DNA from: Trichococcus collinsii
GTDB lineage: Bacteria; Bacillota; Bacilli; Lactobacillales; Aerococcaceae
Direction: 5' to 3'
DNA: 64,000 bases
NCBI RefSeq assembly: GCF_900107505.1
Contig: NZ_FNQH01000001.1
Span: forward strand, 124,001 to 188,000
The notes under the pieces were generated by a model, which saw nothing but the letters and a program-made list of their open reading frames with translations, had not been told where the DNA came from and did not search any database. Positions 54,937 to 63,268 of the stretch are shown piece after piece. Both the position numbers and the translations under genes were made by a program. Each line of letters opens with the position of its first letter. Positions within the stretch are counted from its first letter, which is position 1.

Positions 54937-55242
54937 AAAATAGAGATCAGTGAACGCGCACAAAAGTGGTTCGAACAGGAAATGGGCATTTCAGGCAAAA
55001 AAGGGGTTCGCTTCCTTGGGAAAGTGTATGGCAGTAGCCAAATACATGAAGGGTTCTCGGTTGGGCTTGATGTGGATGAGCCAGTATCTCCGATAGGAAA
55101 AGTCGAGTACAATGGCATTTTATATTATGTAGAGGATGCGGATGATTGGTTCTTTAATGGCTATGACCTGCATGTCGGCTTCGATGAAAAACAACGCGAA
55201 CCGGAGTATAACTTCATCGCACAAAATAAAGAGGACAAATAA
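54934..55242 (+). CDS. HesB/IscA-fold protein without cysteines (YneR-like)
   Basis: 102 residues, similar to the Firmicutes YneR group of the HesB/YadR/YfhF family. KIEISERAQKWFEQEMG at the N-terminus and GFSVGLDVDEP and YYVEDADDWFFNGYDLHVGFD in the middle are typical. There is not a single cysteine in the protein, so it cannot carry an iron-sulfur cluster the way IscA does. Start is fixed by a stop codon immediately upstream. Its binding site is presented by a hairpin (see separate entry). Function unknown. Confidence 0.85.
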   Translation: MKIEISERAQKWFEQEMGISGKKGVRFLGKVYGSSQIHEGFSVGLDVDEPVSPIGKVEYNGILYYVEDADDWFFNGYDLHVGFDEKQREPEYNFIAQNKEDK

Positions 55243-55281
55243 AAAAGAGGGTGCTGGATTTTGATCCAGGCCCTCTTTTTG
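55242..55281. terminator. Bidirectional terminator between the HesB-like gene and rnjA
   Basis: AAAAAGAGGG-TG-CTGGA pairs with TCCAG-GC-CCTCTTTTT; A/T runs on both sides suit the convergent gene arrangement. Confidence 0.88.
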
Positions 55282-55303
55282 TGTTCAGTTCAGATTTTCA
55301 GGT

Positions 55304-56980
55304 TCAGACGCTCATGATGACAGGAACAATCATAGGACGACGCTCCGTTTTTTCATACAGGTAAGGCTGAATGGCGTTCGTAACCGTATCCTTCAATTTC
55401 TTCTCGGTTACAGCATCAGGGCCCTTCAACAAAGAAAGGACATCCTGGCGGACGATTGCTTGTGCTTCATGGATCAAATCGCCTGATTCACGCATATAGA
55501 TGAATCCTCGGGAAAGGATGTCCGGTCCCGCCAATAAATCTTTGTTGCGGAAATCGGCGGTCAATACCACGACTACAAGGCCATCTTCAGAAAGGACACG
55601 GCGATCGCGCAAGACGATGTTACCGATATCGCCGATGCCTTTTCCATCCACATAGACGTCCGTTGCCGTAAAGCTGCCGGCGCGTCTCGCGGAATCAGCC
55701 GTCAGAGCAAGGATTTCCCCATTATCGGATATGAAGCAATTCTCGGTTGGAATGCCGACGGCTTCTGCTAATTCTGTATGAATCTTCAGCATGCGGTACT
55801 CTCCGTGGACAGGCATGAAGTATTTTGGTTTCATCAGGGTTAACATCAATTTCTGTTCTTGTTGCCCACCATGTCCGGAAGTGTGGACGTTGTTTACTTT
55901 ACCGTGAACAACGGCTGCTCCAGCTTCCAAAAGCAGGTTGATGACGCGATTGACACTGGTTGTGTTGCCCGGAATCGGTGAACTTGAAAAAATGACTGTA
56001 TCGCCCGGTTGGATGGAAATCTGTCTGTGTGTGCCGTTAGCAATCCGGCTTAATGCAGCCATCGGTTCGCCTTGCGATCCCGTACACATAATTAAAACCT
56101 TATCCGCGGGGAGGCTGTTCAATTCACGCGTGTCGATGAACAGATCATCCGGTGCCACGATGAAACCTAATTCTCTAGCCGTACGGAAGTTCGTCTCCAT
56201 GCTGCGGCCAAATATAGCGATTTTTCGGCCCGTTTCGAGCGCGACTTCAGTGACTTGTTGCAATCTGTAGATATTGGACGAAAAGGAAGCAAAGATGATT
56301 CTTCCCGAAACTTTTTGAATAATGTTTTTAAGGGATTGACCAACAATTTGCTCAGATTGCGTAAATGTCGGTGTTTCCGCATTTGTGCTGTCGCTTAAAA
56401 GTAAAAGTACGCCTTCTTCACCGATTTTAGCCATCTTATGGATGTTTGCCGGTTTTCCGTTTGCAGGAGTGAAATCGAACTTGAAATCTCCTGTAAACAC
56501 AATGTTACCAGGAGGGGTCTTGACCACGATCCCCATAGTGTCCGGTATGCTGTGCGTTGTTCCGAAGAAGCTGATGCTGGTTTTGCGGAATTTAATGATT
56601 GAATCTTCATTGATTTCGTACAGGATAGCATCTCTGAGCAAGCCGTGCTCATCCAGTTTATTGCGGATCATGGCGAGCGCCAGTTTTCCTGCGTAGATAG
56701 GGACATTCAATTCTTTCAAAAGAAACGGGACACCACCAATGTGATCTTCATGTCCGTGAGAAATGAACAATCCTTTAATTTTGGATTGATTTTGAACTAA
56801 GTAACTGTAGTCGGGTATCACATAATCAATACCAAGTAAGTCATCTTCTGGGAACATGATCCCAGAATCAAGAATGATGATTTCATCCTGGAATTGTATG
56901 CCATACATATTTTTGCCGATTTCCCCTAAACCCCCGAGGGCAAATACACCGACTTCATTGTTTTTTATATTAGGTTTCAT
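55304..56980 (-). CDS. rnjA: Ribonuclease J1
   Basis: Metallo-beta-lactamase/beta-CASP nuclease with 5'-3' exonuclease and endonuclease activity, central to mRNA decay and 16S maturation in Firmicutes. 558 residues. Zinc motif HGHEDH at 75-80, further metal ligands in TTHSIPDT near 141-148 and TGDFKFD near 163-169, and [11 protein letters not shown] near 364-374 from the beta-CASP/MBL junction. The start ATG overlaps the rpoY stop by four bases (ATGA). Linked to rpoY as usual in Bacilli. Confidence 0.97.
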   Translation of the reverse strand: MKPNIKNNEVGVFALGGLGEIGKNMYGIQFQDEIIILDSGIMFPEDDLLGIDYVIPDYSYLVQNQSKIKGLFISHGHEDHIGGVPFLLKELNVPIYAGKLALAMIRNKLDEHGLLRDAILYEINEDSIIKFRKTSISFFGTTHSIPDTMGIVVKTPPGNIVFTGDFKFDFTPANGKPANIHKMAKIGEEGVLLLLSDSTNAETPTFTQSEQIVGQSLKNIIQKVSGRIIFASFSSNIYRLQQVTEVALETGRKIAIFGRSMETNFRTARELGFIVAPDDLFIDTRELNSLPADKVLIMCTGSQGEPMAALSRIANGTHRQISIQPGDTVIFSSSPIPGNTTSVNRVINLLLEAGAAVVHGKVNNVHTSGHGGQQEQKLMLTLMKPKYFMPVHGEYRMLKIHTELAEAVGIPTENCFISDNGEILALTADSARRAGSFTATDVYVDGKGIGDIGNIVLRDRRVLSEDGLVVVVLTADFRNKDLLAGPDILSRGFIYMRESGDLIHEAQAIVRQDVLSLLKGPDAVTEKKLKDTVTNAIQPYLYEKTERRPMIVPVIMSV

Positions 56981-57195
56981 ACATTGAACTCCGTGATTTT
57001 AAAATTAGGATCTTTTTGTTCGTATTCTAAATGGCTGCCTTCCAAAGGTTGAATGAATTCAATGTTGTAGGGGGTATTTTGTTCAACTAATCTTCTGGCT
57101 ATTACAAGGTCGGATGCCTCCACATAAAGAGATTCCGTGTTCTCTCTGGTTGGTGCATCAAATTTTGCTGGTTGGTATGTTACTTTAAATATCAT
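56977..57195 (-). CDS. rpoY: RNA polymerase epsilon subunit RpoY (YkzG, DUF1447)
   Basis: Small auxiliary subunit of Firmicutes RNA polymerase, 72 residues from the chosen ATG (MIFKVTYQ). GGAG lies eight bases upstream of that ATG on the minus strand, whereas the GTG three codons earlier would overlap the site. Family stretches include [13 protein letters not shown] and [12 protein letters not shown]. Translationally coupled to rnjA. Confidence 0.95.
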   Translation of the reverse strand: MIFKVTYQPAKFDAPTRENTESLYVEASDLVIARRLVEQNTPYNIEFIQPLEGSHLEYEQKDPNFKITEFNV

Positions 57196-57244
57196 ATAGT
57201 TCACTCCATTTTTCTTATTGTTTTTGATAGTACTGTACTTAAAA

Positions 57245-57274
57245 ATTACAATCTTAGTTTGTTAACTTGGTCAA
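57245..57274 (-). promoter_or_regulatory. rpoY-rnjA promoter
   Basis: Minus strand TTGACC (57274-57269), 18 bases, TGTAAT (57250-57245). Confidence 0.55.
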
Positions 57275-57479
57275 TAGTTGTATTTTTTCATACAATCGGT
57301 ACTGTAAGTTTACCACAATTAAGGCAGTTAGTATAGAAATGACTGGCAAAATCATTTTTGCGGAGGTGCAAGCCTTTCCAATAGTAAGGCAATTCTCTTT
57401 TGTTTTTTTTAACGAAAGCAATCAATATTTTTGTAGACTTAAACACAGTAATTGGCTAGACTGGATAAAGAGGGTTTGG

Positions 57480-57548
57480 ATGGCTGGACAGAAAAAAAAG
57501 AATTTTTTTGTCCTGAAGAACTCTGAAGAATCGTTTTTATTAAGGTAG
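57480..57548 (+). CDS. Candidate 22-residue leader peptide of the ABC exporter
   Basis: Frame of 22 codons (MAGQKKKNFFVLKNSEESFLLR) ending ten bases before the exporter gene. AAAGAGGG lies five to six bases before its ATG. The codons overlap a hairpin, GGACA-AAAAAA pairing with TTTTTTGTCC (about 57486-57514), so ribosome position on the frame could change folding. Bacillus bmrCD is controlled by translation of the bmrB leader in just this position. Evidence is positional; the longer frame from 57267 that contains it is not credible. Confidence 0.4.
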   Translation: MAGQKKKNFFVLKNSEESFLLR

Positions 57549-57558
57549 GTGTATCGAA

Positions 57559-59289
57559 ATGTCTTTAATTTGGCGTTATATCAGTCGATATAACAAATTA
57601 TTTTTATTAAATGTGTTGGGAGCTTTTGGCTTTGTGCTTGTGGAATTGGGATTGCCCACGATGCTTGCAGGCTTGATCAACGAGACGGTTGCAGGTGGCG
57701 GAAAAGGGAATATTTTGAGCACGACTGCGGTTATGGTCGGCTTGGCCTTGATCGGTTTTGTGGGCAGAATCATTGTCGCCTATGCAACCGGCAGAATCAC
57801 TACCAACATGGTAGCGGATATGCGCAATGATATGTACCAAAATATCCAGACTTTTTCCCATGAAGAATATGATCGCATTGGCGTTTCATCATTGGTGACG
57901 CGTGTCACCAATGATGCCTTCATTCTGATGCAATTCGCCCAGATGTTACTGCGTATGGGGTTGATGACCTTCATTATGATGTTTGCCAGCGCATTTATGA
58001 TAGCGCGCACGAGTCCGGACTTATCGATTATCTTATTGCCGGCTTTTCCGGCATTGCTTGTGATGATCATTGTGATCGGCAAAAAATCACAGCCGTTATC
58101 TGAGGCGCAGCAGCAAAATCTTGATGACATCAACGGGAATTTAAGGGAATCGCTTTCCGGTATGCGTGTCATCCGAGCCTTTGTCCAGGAAGCTTTCCAA
58201 GCTGAACGTTTTGAGGGAGTCAACAACGCCTATAGCGTGGTTTCAAAAAAGCTATTCCGCCTGATGGCCTGGAATCAGCCAGTATTTTCGCATGTCATCA
58301 ATCTGATTATCATCGCCATTATGTGGTTTGGTTCCGAGCAGATTGAGGGAGGCAGCCTTCAGCTGGGGGACATGACAGCTTTCATCGAATATAGTTTTCA
58401 TGCTTTGTTTTCGTTTCTGAATTTTGCAGTCGTCTTCATGATGTACCCACGAGCCTCGGTTTCCGCGAAGCGGATCCAGGAAGTGTTGGACACTACCAGC
58501 AGCATTTTCCCGAATGAAGAGGGGATCACGGAAACCCTAACGCATGGTTATCTTAGTTTTGAAGCAGTCAGTTTTGCCTATCCTGGGAACACCGACACCC
58601 CGGTGATCAAGGATATTTCTTTTTCGGCTGAACCAGGGCAAACGATCGCTTTCATCGGCAGCACAGGGAGCGGAAAATCGACGTTAATCCAGTTGATTCC
58701 GCGTTTTTATGATGTCACAAAAGGGCGCATCCTGCTCGATGGGCATGATGTGCGCGATTATAATCTGAAAGCTTTGCGCAAAAAAATCGGCTTTATTCCG
58801 CAGAAAGCCTTGCTTTTCACCGGAACGATATCCGAAAATCTTCGTTACGGGAAATGGGATGCCTCAAAAAAAGAAATCGAAGAAGCCTCCGATATTTCCC
58901 AAGCCAAGGAATTTATAGCGCGCAAACCAAAACGTTTCGATGAACATTTGGCGGAAGGTGGAAGCAATCTTTCCGGAGGGCAAAAGCAACGCTTATCCAT
59001 TGCCCGGGCGATCGTCCGCAAACCGGATCTTTATATCTTCGATGACAGTTTCTCGGCTTTGGATTACAAAACGGATGCGACCTTGCGCGCGCGGCTCAAA
59101 AAAGAGACCGGAAAAGCGACAGTCATTATTGTGGCCCAACGCGTCAGCACGATCATGCATGCAGACAAGATCATTGTAATGAATGAAGGTGAGGTCGTCG
59201 GTCAGGGCACCCATAAAGACCTGTTGCAGAATTGTGAAATCTATTATGATATTGCATCCTCGCAAATGAGCAAGGAGGAACTTTCATGA
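57559..59289 (+). CDS. Heterodimeric ABC exporter subunit 1 (BmrC/YheI, LmrC, EfrA type)
   Basis: Half-transporter of 576 residues: six transmembrane helices (about 1-310) and a nucleotide-binding domain. Walker A GSTGSGKST at about 367-375, signature LSGGQKQR from 471, Walker B ending D495-D496 in FDDSFSALD. Aspartate D496 stands where the catalytic glutamate would be, marking the degenerate site of asymmetric heterodimers. It overlaps the partner gene by four bases. Homologues export drugs such as fluoroquinolones or dyes, and some are stress-induced. AGGTAGG precedes the ATG. Confidence 0.92.
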   Translation: MSLIWRYISRYNKLFLLNVLGAFGFVLVELGLPTMLAGLINETVAGGGKGNILSTTAVMVGLALIGFVGRIIVAYATGRITTNMVADMRNDMYQNIQTFSHEEYDRIGVSSLVTRVTNDAFILMQFAQMLLRMGLMTFIMMFASAFMIARTSPDLSIILLPAFPALLVMIIVIGKKSQPLSEAQQQNLDDINGNLRESLSGMRVIRAFVQEAFQAERFEGVNNAYSVVSKKLFRLMAWNQPVFSHVINLIIIAIMWFGSEQIEGGSLQLGDMTAFIEYSFHALFSFLNFAVVFMMYPRASVSAKRIQEVLDTTSSIFPNEEGITETLTHGYLSFEAVSFAYPGNTDTPVIKDISFSAEPGQTIAFIGSTGSGKSTLIQLIPRFYDVTKGRILLDGHDVRDYNLKALRKKIGFIPQKALLFTGTISENLRYGKWDASKKEIEEASDISQAKEFIARKPKRFDEHLAEGGSNLSGGQKQRLSIARAIVRKPDLYIFDDSFSALDYKTDATLRARLKKETGKATVIIVAQRVSTIMHADKIIVMNEGEVVGQGTHKDLLQNCEIYYDIASSQMSKEELS

Positions 59290-61067
59290 AAAAAGTGGAC
59301 AAAAAAACGTTGCTCCGTGTATGGGACTACCTCAAATTTTACAAAATGAAGTTCTTCGGATCCATCTTGTTGACCATAGCGATGACGATACTGAACGTAT
59401 TGGAACCTTTCATCATCGGATTTGCCATTACCGAAATAGGCAAAAATGTATCGGATATGTTGAAAGGCGTGGAAGGTGCCGGCATCAATTACGATTATTT
59501 GTCGAAAGTACTGATCATCTATTTTGTTCGGGCACTGCTTTACCAAGCTACGAATCTCTATTCTCAATTATTCATGACGGATGTCGTTCAGGATGCCATG
59601 CGTGATTTGCGCAAGGATCTGAGTGATAAACTGAACCAGCTGCCGATTGCTTACTTTGACCGCAACCAATTCGGGGACATATTGAGCAAAGTGACGAACG
59701 ATGTCGATTCCATCGGCAATGCGCTGCAGCAGTCCTTGCTACAGGTGCTGAATGCCGTTTTGGGGATTACATTTGCGCTCATCATGATGTTCGCTATCAG
59801 TTGGAAGCTGGCTCTCACCATGGTCGTGCTAATTCCGTTGGCTAGCATCCTTTCCAAAAAGATCACGCAGCTGTCGCAGCCGTATTTCCGTGGACAAGCG
59901 AAATATCTCGGGCAACTGAATGGTTTTGTCCAGGAATCGCTGACCGGCTTCTCAATCATCAAGCTGTACGGCAAAGAAGGGGATGCTTTCGAGGAGTTCC
60001 ATTCCATTAATGAATCCCTGAAAAAGAATGGCTTTAAGGCGGCCTTCATTTCCGGCCTGCTGTCCCCGGCTGTGGCGCTCGTCACCAATGCTTCCTATAT
60101 CATCATCGCCGTGCTCGGGATTCTGCAAGCGATGGTTGGAGCGATGACAATCGGTAATGTGCAGGCTATGGTGCAGTACGTCTGGCAAGTGAACCAGCCG
60201 ATATCGACTATCACACAATTATCTGCCATCATCCAATCGGCTGCTTCTTCCATACAACGTGTCTTCGATTTCCTTGATCAAGAAGAAGAGGTGCAAACAG
60301 AAGTGAAAATGAGTTTGCCGAGAGAAATCCGCGGTGATGTCACTTTTGAAAATGTATCCTTCAGCTATGACAAAGCAGATCCGCTAATCAAAAATTTCAA
60401 CATCGACGTAAAAAGCGGCGAAACAGTGGCGATCGTCGGTCCGACCGGCGCCGGCAAGACTACGATAATCAATCTTTTGATGCGCTTCTATGAGGTGGAT
60501 TCGGGCGCCATCAAAATAGATGGTTATGATACGAAAGACCTGACCCGTGCTGACTTGCGCTCCCAATTCGGGATGGTTTTGCAGGACGCATGGCTTTATA
60601 AGGACACAATCACAGGGAATATCCGCTTCGGAAAATTGGATGCGACCTTCGAAGAGGTAGTGGATGCGGCGACCACAGCCAATGTCCATCACTTCATCCA
60701 GACTTTGGGTGCAGGCTACGATACGGTCATAAACCAGGAAGCTTCCAATATTTCCTTGGGGCAAAAGCAACTGTTGACGATCGCCCGCGCCTTCATCGCG
60801 GATCCTAAAATCTTAATACTTGACGAAGCGACAAGTTCCGTAGATACTAGACTGGAAGCTTTGATCCAAAAAGCGATGAAACGCATCATGCAAGGCAGGA
60901 CCAGTTTTGTGATCGCGCACCGACTTTCCACCATCCGCGACGCCGATTTGATTCTCGTCATGGATCAAGGCGAAATAATCGAACATGGCAAACACGCAGA
61001 GTTATTGGAAAGAAAAGGATTTTATTACGATTTGTATACGAGTCAATTTAAAAATGAGGCAGAATAA
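59286..61067 (+). CDS. Heterodimeric ABC exporter subunit 2 (BmrD/YheH, LmrD, EfrB type)
   Basis: Partner half-transporter, 593 residues, with the typical N-terminal charged segment before six transmembrane helices and an NBD. Walker A GPTGAGKTT near 385-393, a non-canonical signature ISLGQKQL near 489-496, Walker B with intact glutamate in ILILDEATSSVD. The altered signature here and the Glu-to-Asp change in subunit 1 complement each other, leaving one competent ATP site in the dimer. Starts by ATGA overlap and ends 14 bases before a HAD phosphatase gene. Confidence 0.93.
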   Translation: MKKVDKKTLLRVWDYLKFYKMKFFGSILLTIAMTILNVLEPFIIGFAITEIGKNVSDMLKGVEGAGINYDYLSKVLIIYFVRALLYQATNLYSQLFMTDVVQDAMRDLRKDLSDKLNQLPIAYFDRNQFGDILSKVTNDVDSIGNALQQSLLQVLNAVLGITFALIMMFAISWKLALTMVVLIPLASILSKKITQLSQPYFRGQAKYLGQLNGFVQESLTGFSIIKLYGKEGDAFEEFHSINESLKKNGFKAAFISGLLSPAVALVTNASYIIIAVLGILQAMVGAMTIGNVQAMVQYVWQVNQPISTITQLSAIIQSAASSIQRVFDFLDQEEEVQTEVKMSLPREIRGDVTFENVSFSYDKADPLIKNFNIDVKSGETVAIVGPTGAGKTTIINLLMRFYEVDSGAIKIDGYDTKDLTRADLRSQFGMVLQDAWLYKDTITGNIRFGKLDATFEEVVDAATTANVHHFIQTLGAGYDTVINQEASNISLGQKQLLTIARAFIADPKILILDEATSSVDTRLEALIQKAMKRIMQGRTSFVIAHRLSTIRDADLILVMDQGEIIEHGKHAELLERKGFYYDLYTSQFKNEAE

Positions 61068-61081
61068 GAGGAGCAAAAAAT

Positions 61082-61864
61082 TTGGAAAACAAAAAATTCA
61101 TTTTCTTTGATATCGACGGAACATTGCTGAACGATGAAAAGATGCCACTTGAGAGCACTCTACAAGCTTTGCGCCAACTGCAGAAGAATGGGCACGAAAT
61201 CGCGATCGCAACGGGGCGGAATCTATTTCTGGCCCAAGAGGTCATCGATACGTTCCAATTAGACAACTACATCGTCTGCAACGGAGCTGCAGGGTATTTC
61301 AAGCATGAACTCAAGTATGAAAACAAATTGGATCTGGATGCATTCGAAAAATTGCTGCAGATTTCCGATGAGAATGGCCATCAGATGGTCTACGAATCAG
61401 CGCATGCTTTGGCTCGTCGTCATGAATCGATTGAGAACAACGCAAGCGAAGCGATGCGCAGCATTGAGTTCGAAGTCCCTGACCATGATGAGTCTTTTTA
61501 TCTGAACAATCCTCTTTATCAAGCACTTTTGTTCTACAAAGATGAAGAGAAAGCAATCTATGAAGACGGCGCTTTCCCGGAATTCCGTTTTGTGCGCTGG
61601 CACGATGCAGGTGTAGATGTGTTGCCGAATCCGGGATCAAAAGCACAGACTGCCCTGTGGATGGCGAAGCATCTGGGCTTTGCGCATGAAGATACAATAG
61701 CTTTTGGTGACGGAAACAACGATTATGAACTCATTTCCAGCGTCGGCTATGGGGTCGCAATGGGAAATGCGGTTGATCCCGTCAAGGATGTCGCCAAATT
61801 TGTCACGAAAGATTGTAATTCAGGCGGAATTGCCTACGCACTTGAAAAATTAGGCTTGTTATAG
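61082..61864 (+). CDS. Cof-type HAD-IIB phosphatase
   Basis: 260 residues. Motif I FFDIDGTLLND (nucleophile D10), motif II ATGRN near 43-47, motif III lysine in NPGSKAQT near 186, motif IV GDGNNDYELI near 211-220. The C2-type cap lies between motifs II and III, placing it with Cof/YbjI/YkrA-like sugar-phosphate phosphatases. Start TTG 61082 is seven bases after GAGGAG. Its closeness to the exporter (14 bases) suggests cotranscription, not a shared function. Downstream an AGGGTATCA/TGATACCCT inverted repeat (61875-61925) may end the transcript before the tRNA. Confidence 0.92.
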   Translation: MENKKFIFFDIDGTLLNDEKMPLESTLQALRQLQKNGHEIAIATGRNLFLAQEVIDTFQLDNYIVCNGAAGYFKHELKYENKLDLDAFEKLLQISDENGHQMVYESAHALARRHESIENNASEAMRSIEFEVPDHDESFYLNNPLYQALLFYKDEEKAIYEDGAFPEFRFVRWHDAGVDVLPNPGSKAQTALWMAKHLGFAHEDTIAFGDGNNDYELISSVGYGVAMGNAVDPVKDVAKFVTKDCNSGGIAYALEKLGLL

Positions 61865-61933
61865 AAGTGAAAATAGGGTATCATATCATTCATAAGGCGT
61901 TTTTGCCGAACGTCGTTGATACCCTGTTATTTC

Positions 61934-62006
61934 GGGGGCGTAGCTCAGTTGGGAGAGTGCTTGACTGGCAGTCAAGAGGTCGTGGGTTCGAGCCCCATCG
62001 TCTCCA
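61934..62006 (+). tRNA. tRNA-Ala (anticodon GGC)
   Basis: 73 bases. Acceptor GGGGGCG pairs with CGTCTCC (two G-T wobbles); D arm GCTC/GAGT-type; anticodon stem CTTGA/TCAAG with loop CTGGCAG, anticodon GGC; T arm GTGGG-TTCGAGC-CCCAT (one wobble). Discriminator base A; the CCA end is not encoded. Confidence 0.96.
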
Positions 62007-62120
62007 TCAAATTACAAGATTAACCTTTAGAAACGTTGACAGGATGGTGTTCCTTCGACGTTCTTGAGGTTATTTTTTTGTTTCCACTCAGAAAAGCACC
62101 AAATTGATAAATACGCAATC

Positions 62121-62168
62121 AAAACCAACGCAGGCGTCAAATTTTCGACGCCTGCGTTGGTTTTATTT
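62121..62168. terminator. Bidirectional terminator between tRNA-Ala and the nuclease gene
   Basis: Perfect 18-base inverted repeat AAAACCAACGCAGGCGTC / GACGCCTGCGTTGGTTTT with an eight-base loop. Confidence 0.92.
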
Positions 62169-62210
62169 CAATCTATGTTGATTAAATTATCAACTGATAT
62201 TTTTAAGTTA

Positions 62211-63122
62211 TTAATTTACACCATCCTTGGGTTGATTGAATACATACACATTCAGGTCAACAGAATTATCCGTTACACTTTTCGCCATAATATGCATGCC
62301 TTCACACATTAATTCCTCTCCAATAAATATTGGTGTTACGCGATAGCGAACAACTGAGCCATGTTGAATAGCTTCCTTCACAATATCTTCTGCAGCGAAA
62401 TACATAGTTGGATAATTAGCATTGCGGTATAGAGTGACCAGATTACGCCAGTCTTCTCCACTGCCACCCAGTACATCCGCTAACAGATGACCTCTATTAA
62501 GTTGTTCCGGATTGCCTGCGTTCTGCTCGCTTTTTTTCCATCCAGTTGGCAATATACGGCTGTCTGCATCTGTACCGGTGTCATACATGTTAGGTGTTAC
62601 CATAGCATCCATAGTCGTCACACGATTCCAATCATCTAAATTTCCATACACCGCCCATCCTACACCGTCATACTTTAACTCTGCTGCTGTAAAGGTACTA
62701 TTTCCACCATTCAGTATTACTTCATCTGCCCCAGTGTATGTTGGAACGTCTACTGCCGTTAAGATGGCAGAATTTACTTGTTCAATTGGAGTTTCGATTG
62801 GAATTTCAATTGGTGTTTCAAGTGAGGGATCTATTGATTCCACTTGGGTGAAATCCGGATTATCCAGTTCTATTGAAGTTTTCGATTCTATTTCTTTTAT
62901 CGATTCAAATAATATTTCCGAATCTGTCGAACTAATTGATTCCGTTGAAATAAGCTCGCGTGATTTAGATTCTGTCTCAACTATAACTTGTGTTTCTTTT
63001 GTCGTATTCTCTACCGTGTTATTTAATGAATCGTTGCTAATTACCACACAAAAAACAATGGCGGGCACAAGTAAAAGCCCTAGCATACCGAAAAATGGGT
63101 TATCCCCACCTTTTTTTGACAT
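62211..63122 (-). CDS. Membrane-anchored DNA/RNA non-specific endonuclease (EndA-like)
   Basis: 303 residues from the ATG behind AAAGGAGG (minus strand); the frame opens seven codons earlier but would place that site inside the gene. A hydrophobic segment (about 10-29) serves as signal anchor, followed by an acidic Ser/Thr/Glu linker (30-115) with a short PIEIPIETPIE repeat. The beta-beta-alpha-metal nuclease domain carries NRGH at 209-212 (general base H212) and SGEDWRNLVTLYRNANYPTM with the metal-ligand asparagine region. Secreted nucleases of this type serve DNA uptake, nutrient scavenging or toxin roles. AT-richer than the rest of the window. Confidence 0.85.
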   Translation of the reverse strand: MSKKGGDNPFFGMLGLLLVPAIVFCVVISNDSLNNTVENTTKETQVIVETESKSRELISTESISSTDSEILFESIKEIESKTSIELDNPDFTQVESIDPSLETPIEIPIETPIEQVNSAILTAVDVPTYTGADEVILNGGNSTFTAAELKYDGVGWAVYGNLDDWNRVTTMDAMVTPNMYDTGTDADSRILPTGWKKSEQNAGNPEQLNRGHLLADVLGGSGEDWRNLVTLYRNANYPTMYFAAEDIVKEAIQHGSVVRYRVTPIFIGEELMCEGMHIMAKSVTDNSVDLNVYVFNQPKDGVN

Positions 63123-63268
63123 TAACTTGTCCTCCTTTAACATACTATTTATATATTAACATCATTGTGAAATATTTTCCTTAGTACAATTGCTATTAAT
63201 ATTAATTAATATTAAAATGAGATTATAACAATTTAATATATTTGTTATAAACTGAAGGAGTGATAAAA

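Noticed and set aside
57267-57548. 93-codon frame upstream of the ABC exporter
   Set aside because: It begins inside the divergent rpoY promoter region and has no binding site. Only its last 22 codons have one, and those are listed as a leader-peptide candidate.
62512-63159. 215-codon plus-strand frame
   Set aside because: It is antisense to the nuclease gene, whose NRGH domain, binding site and terminator are all in place.
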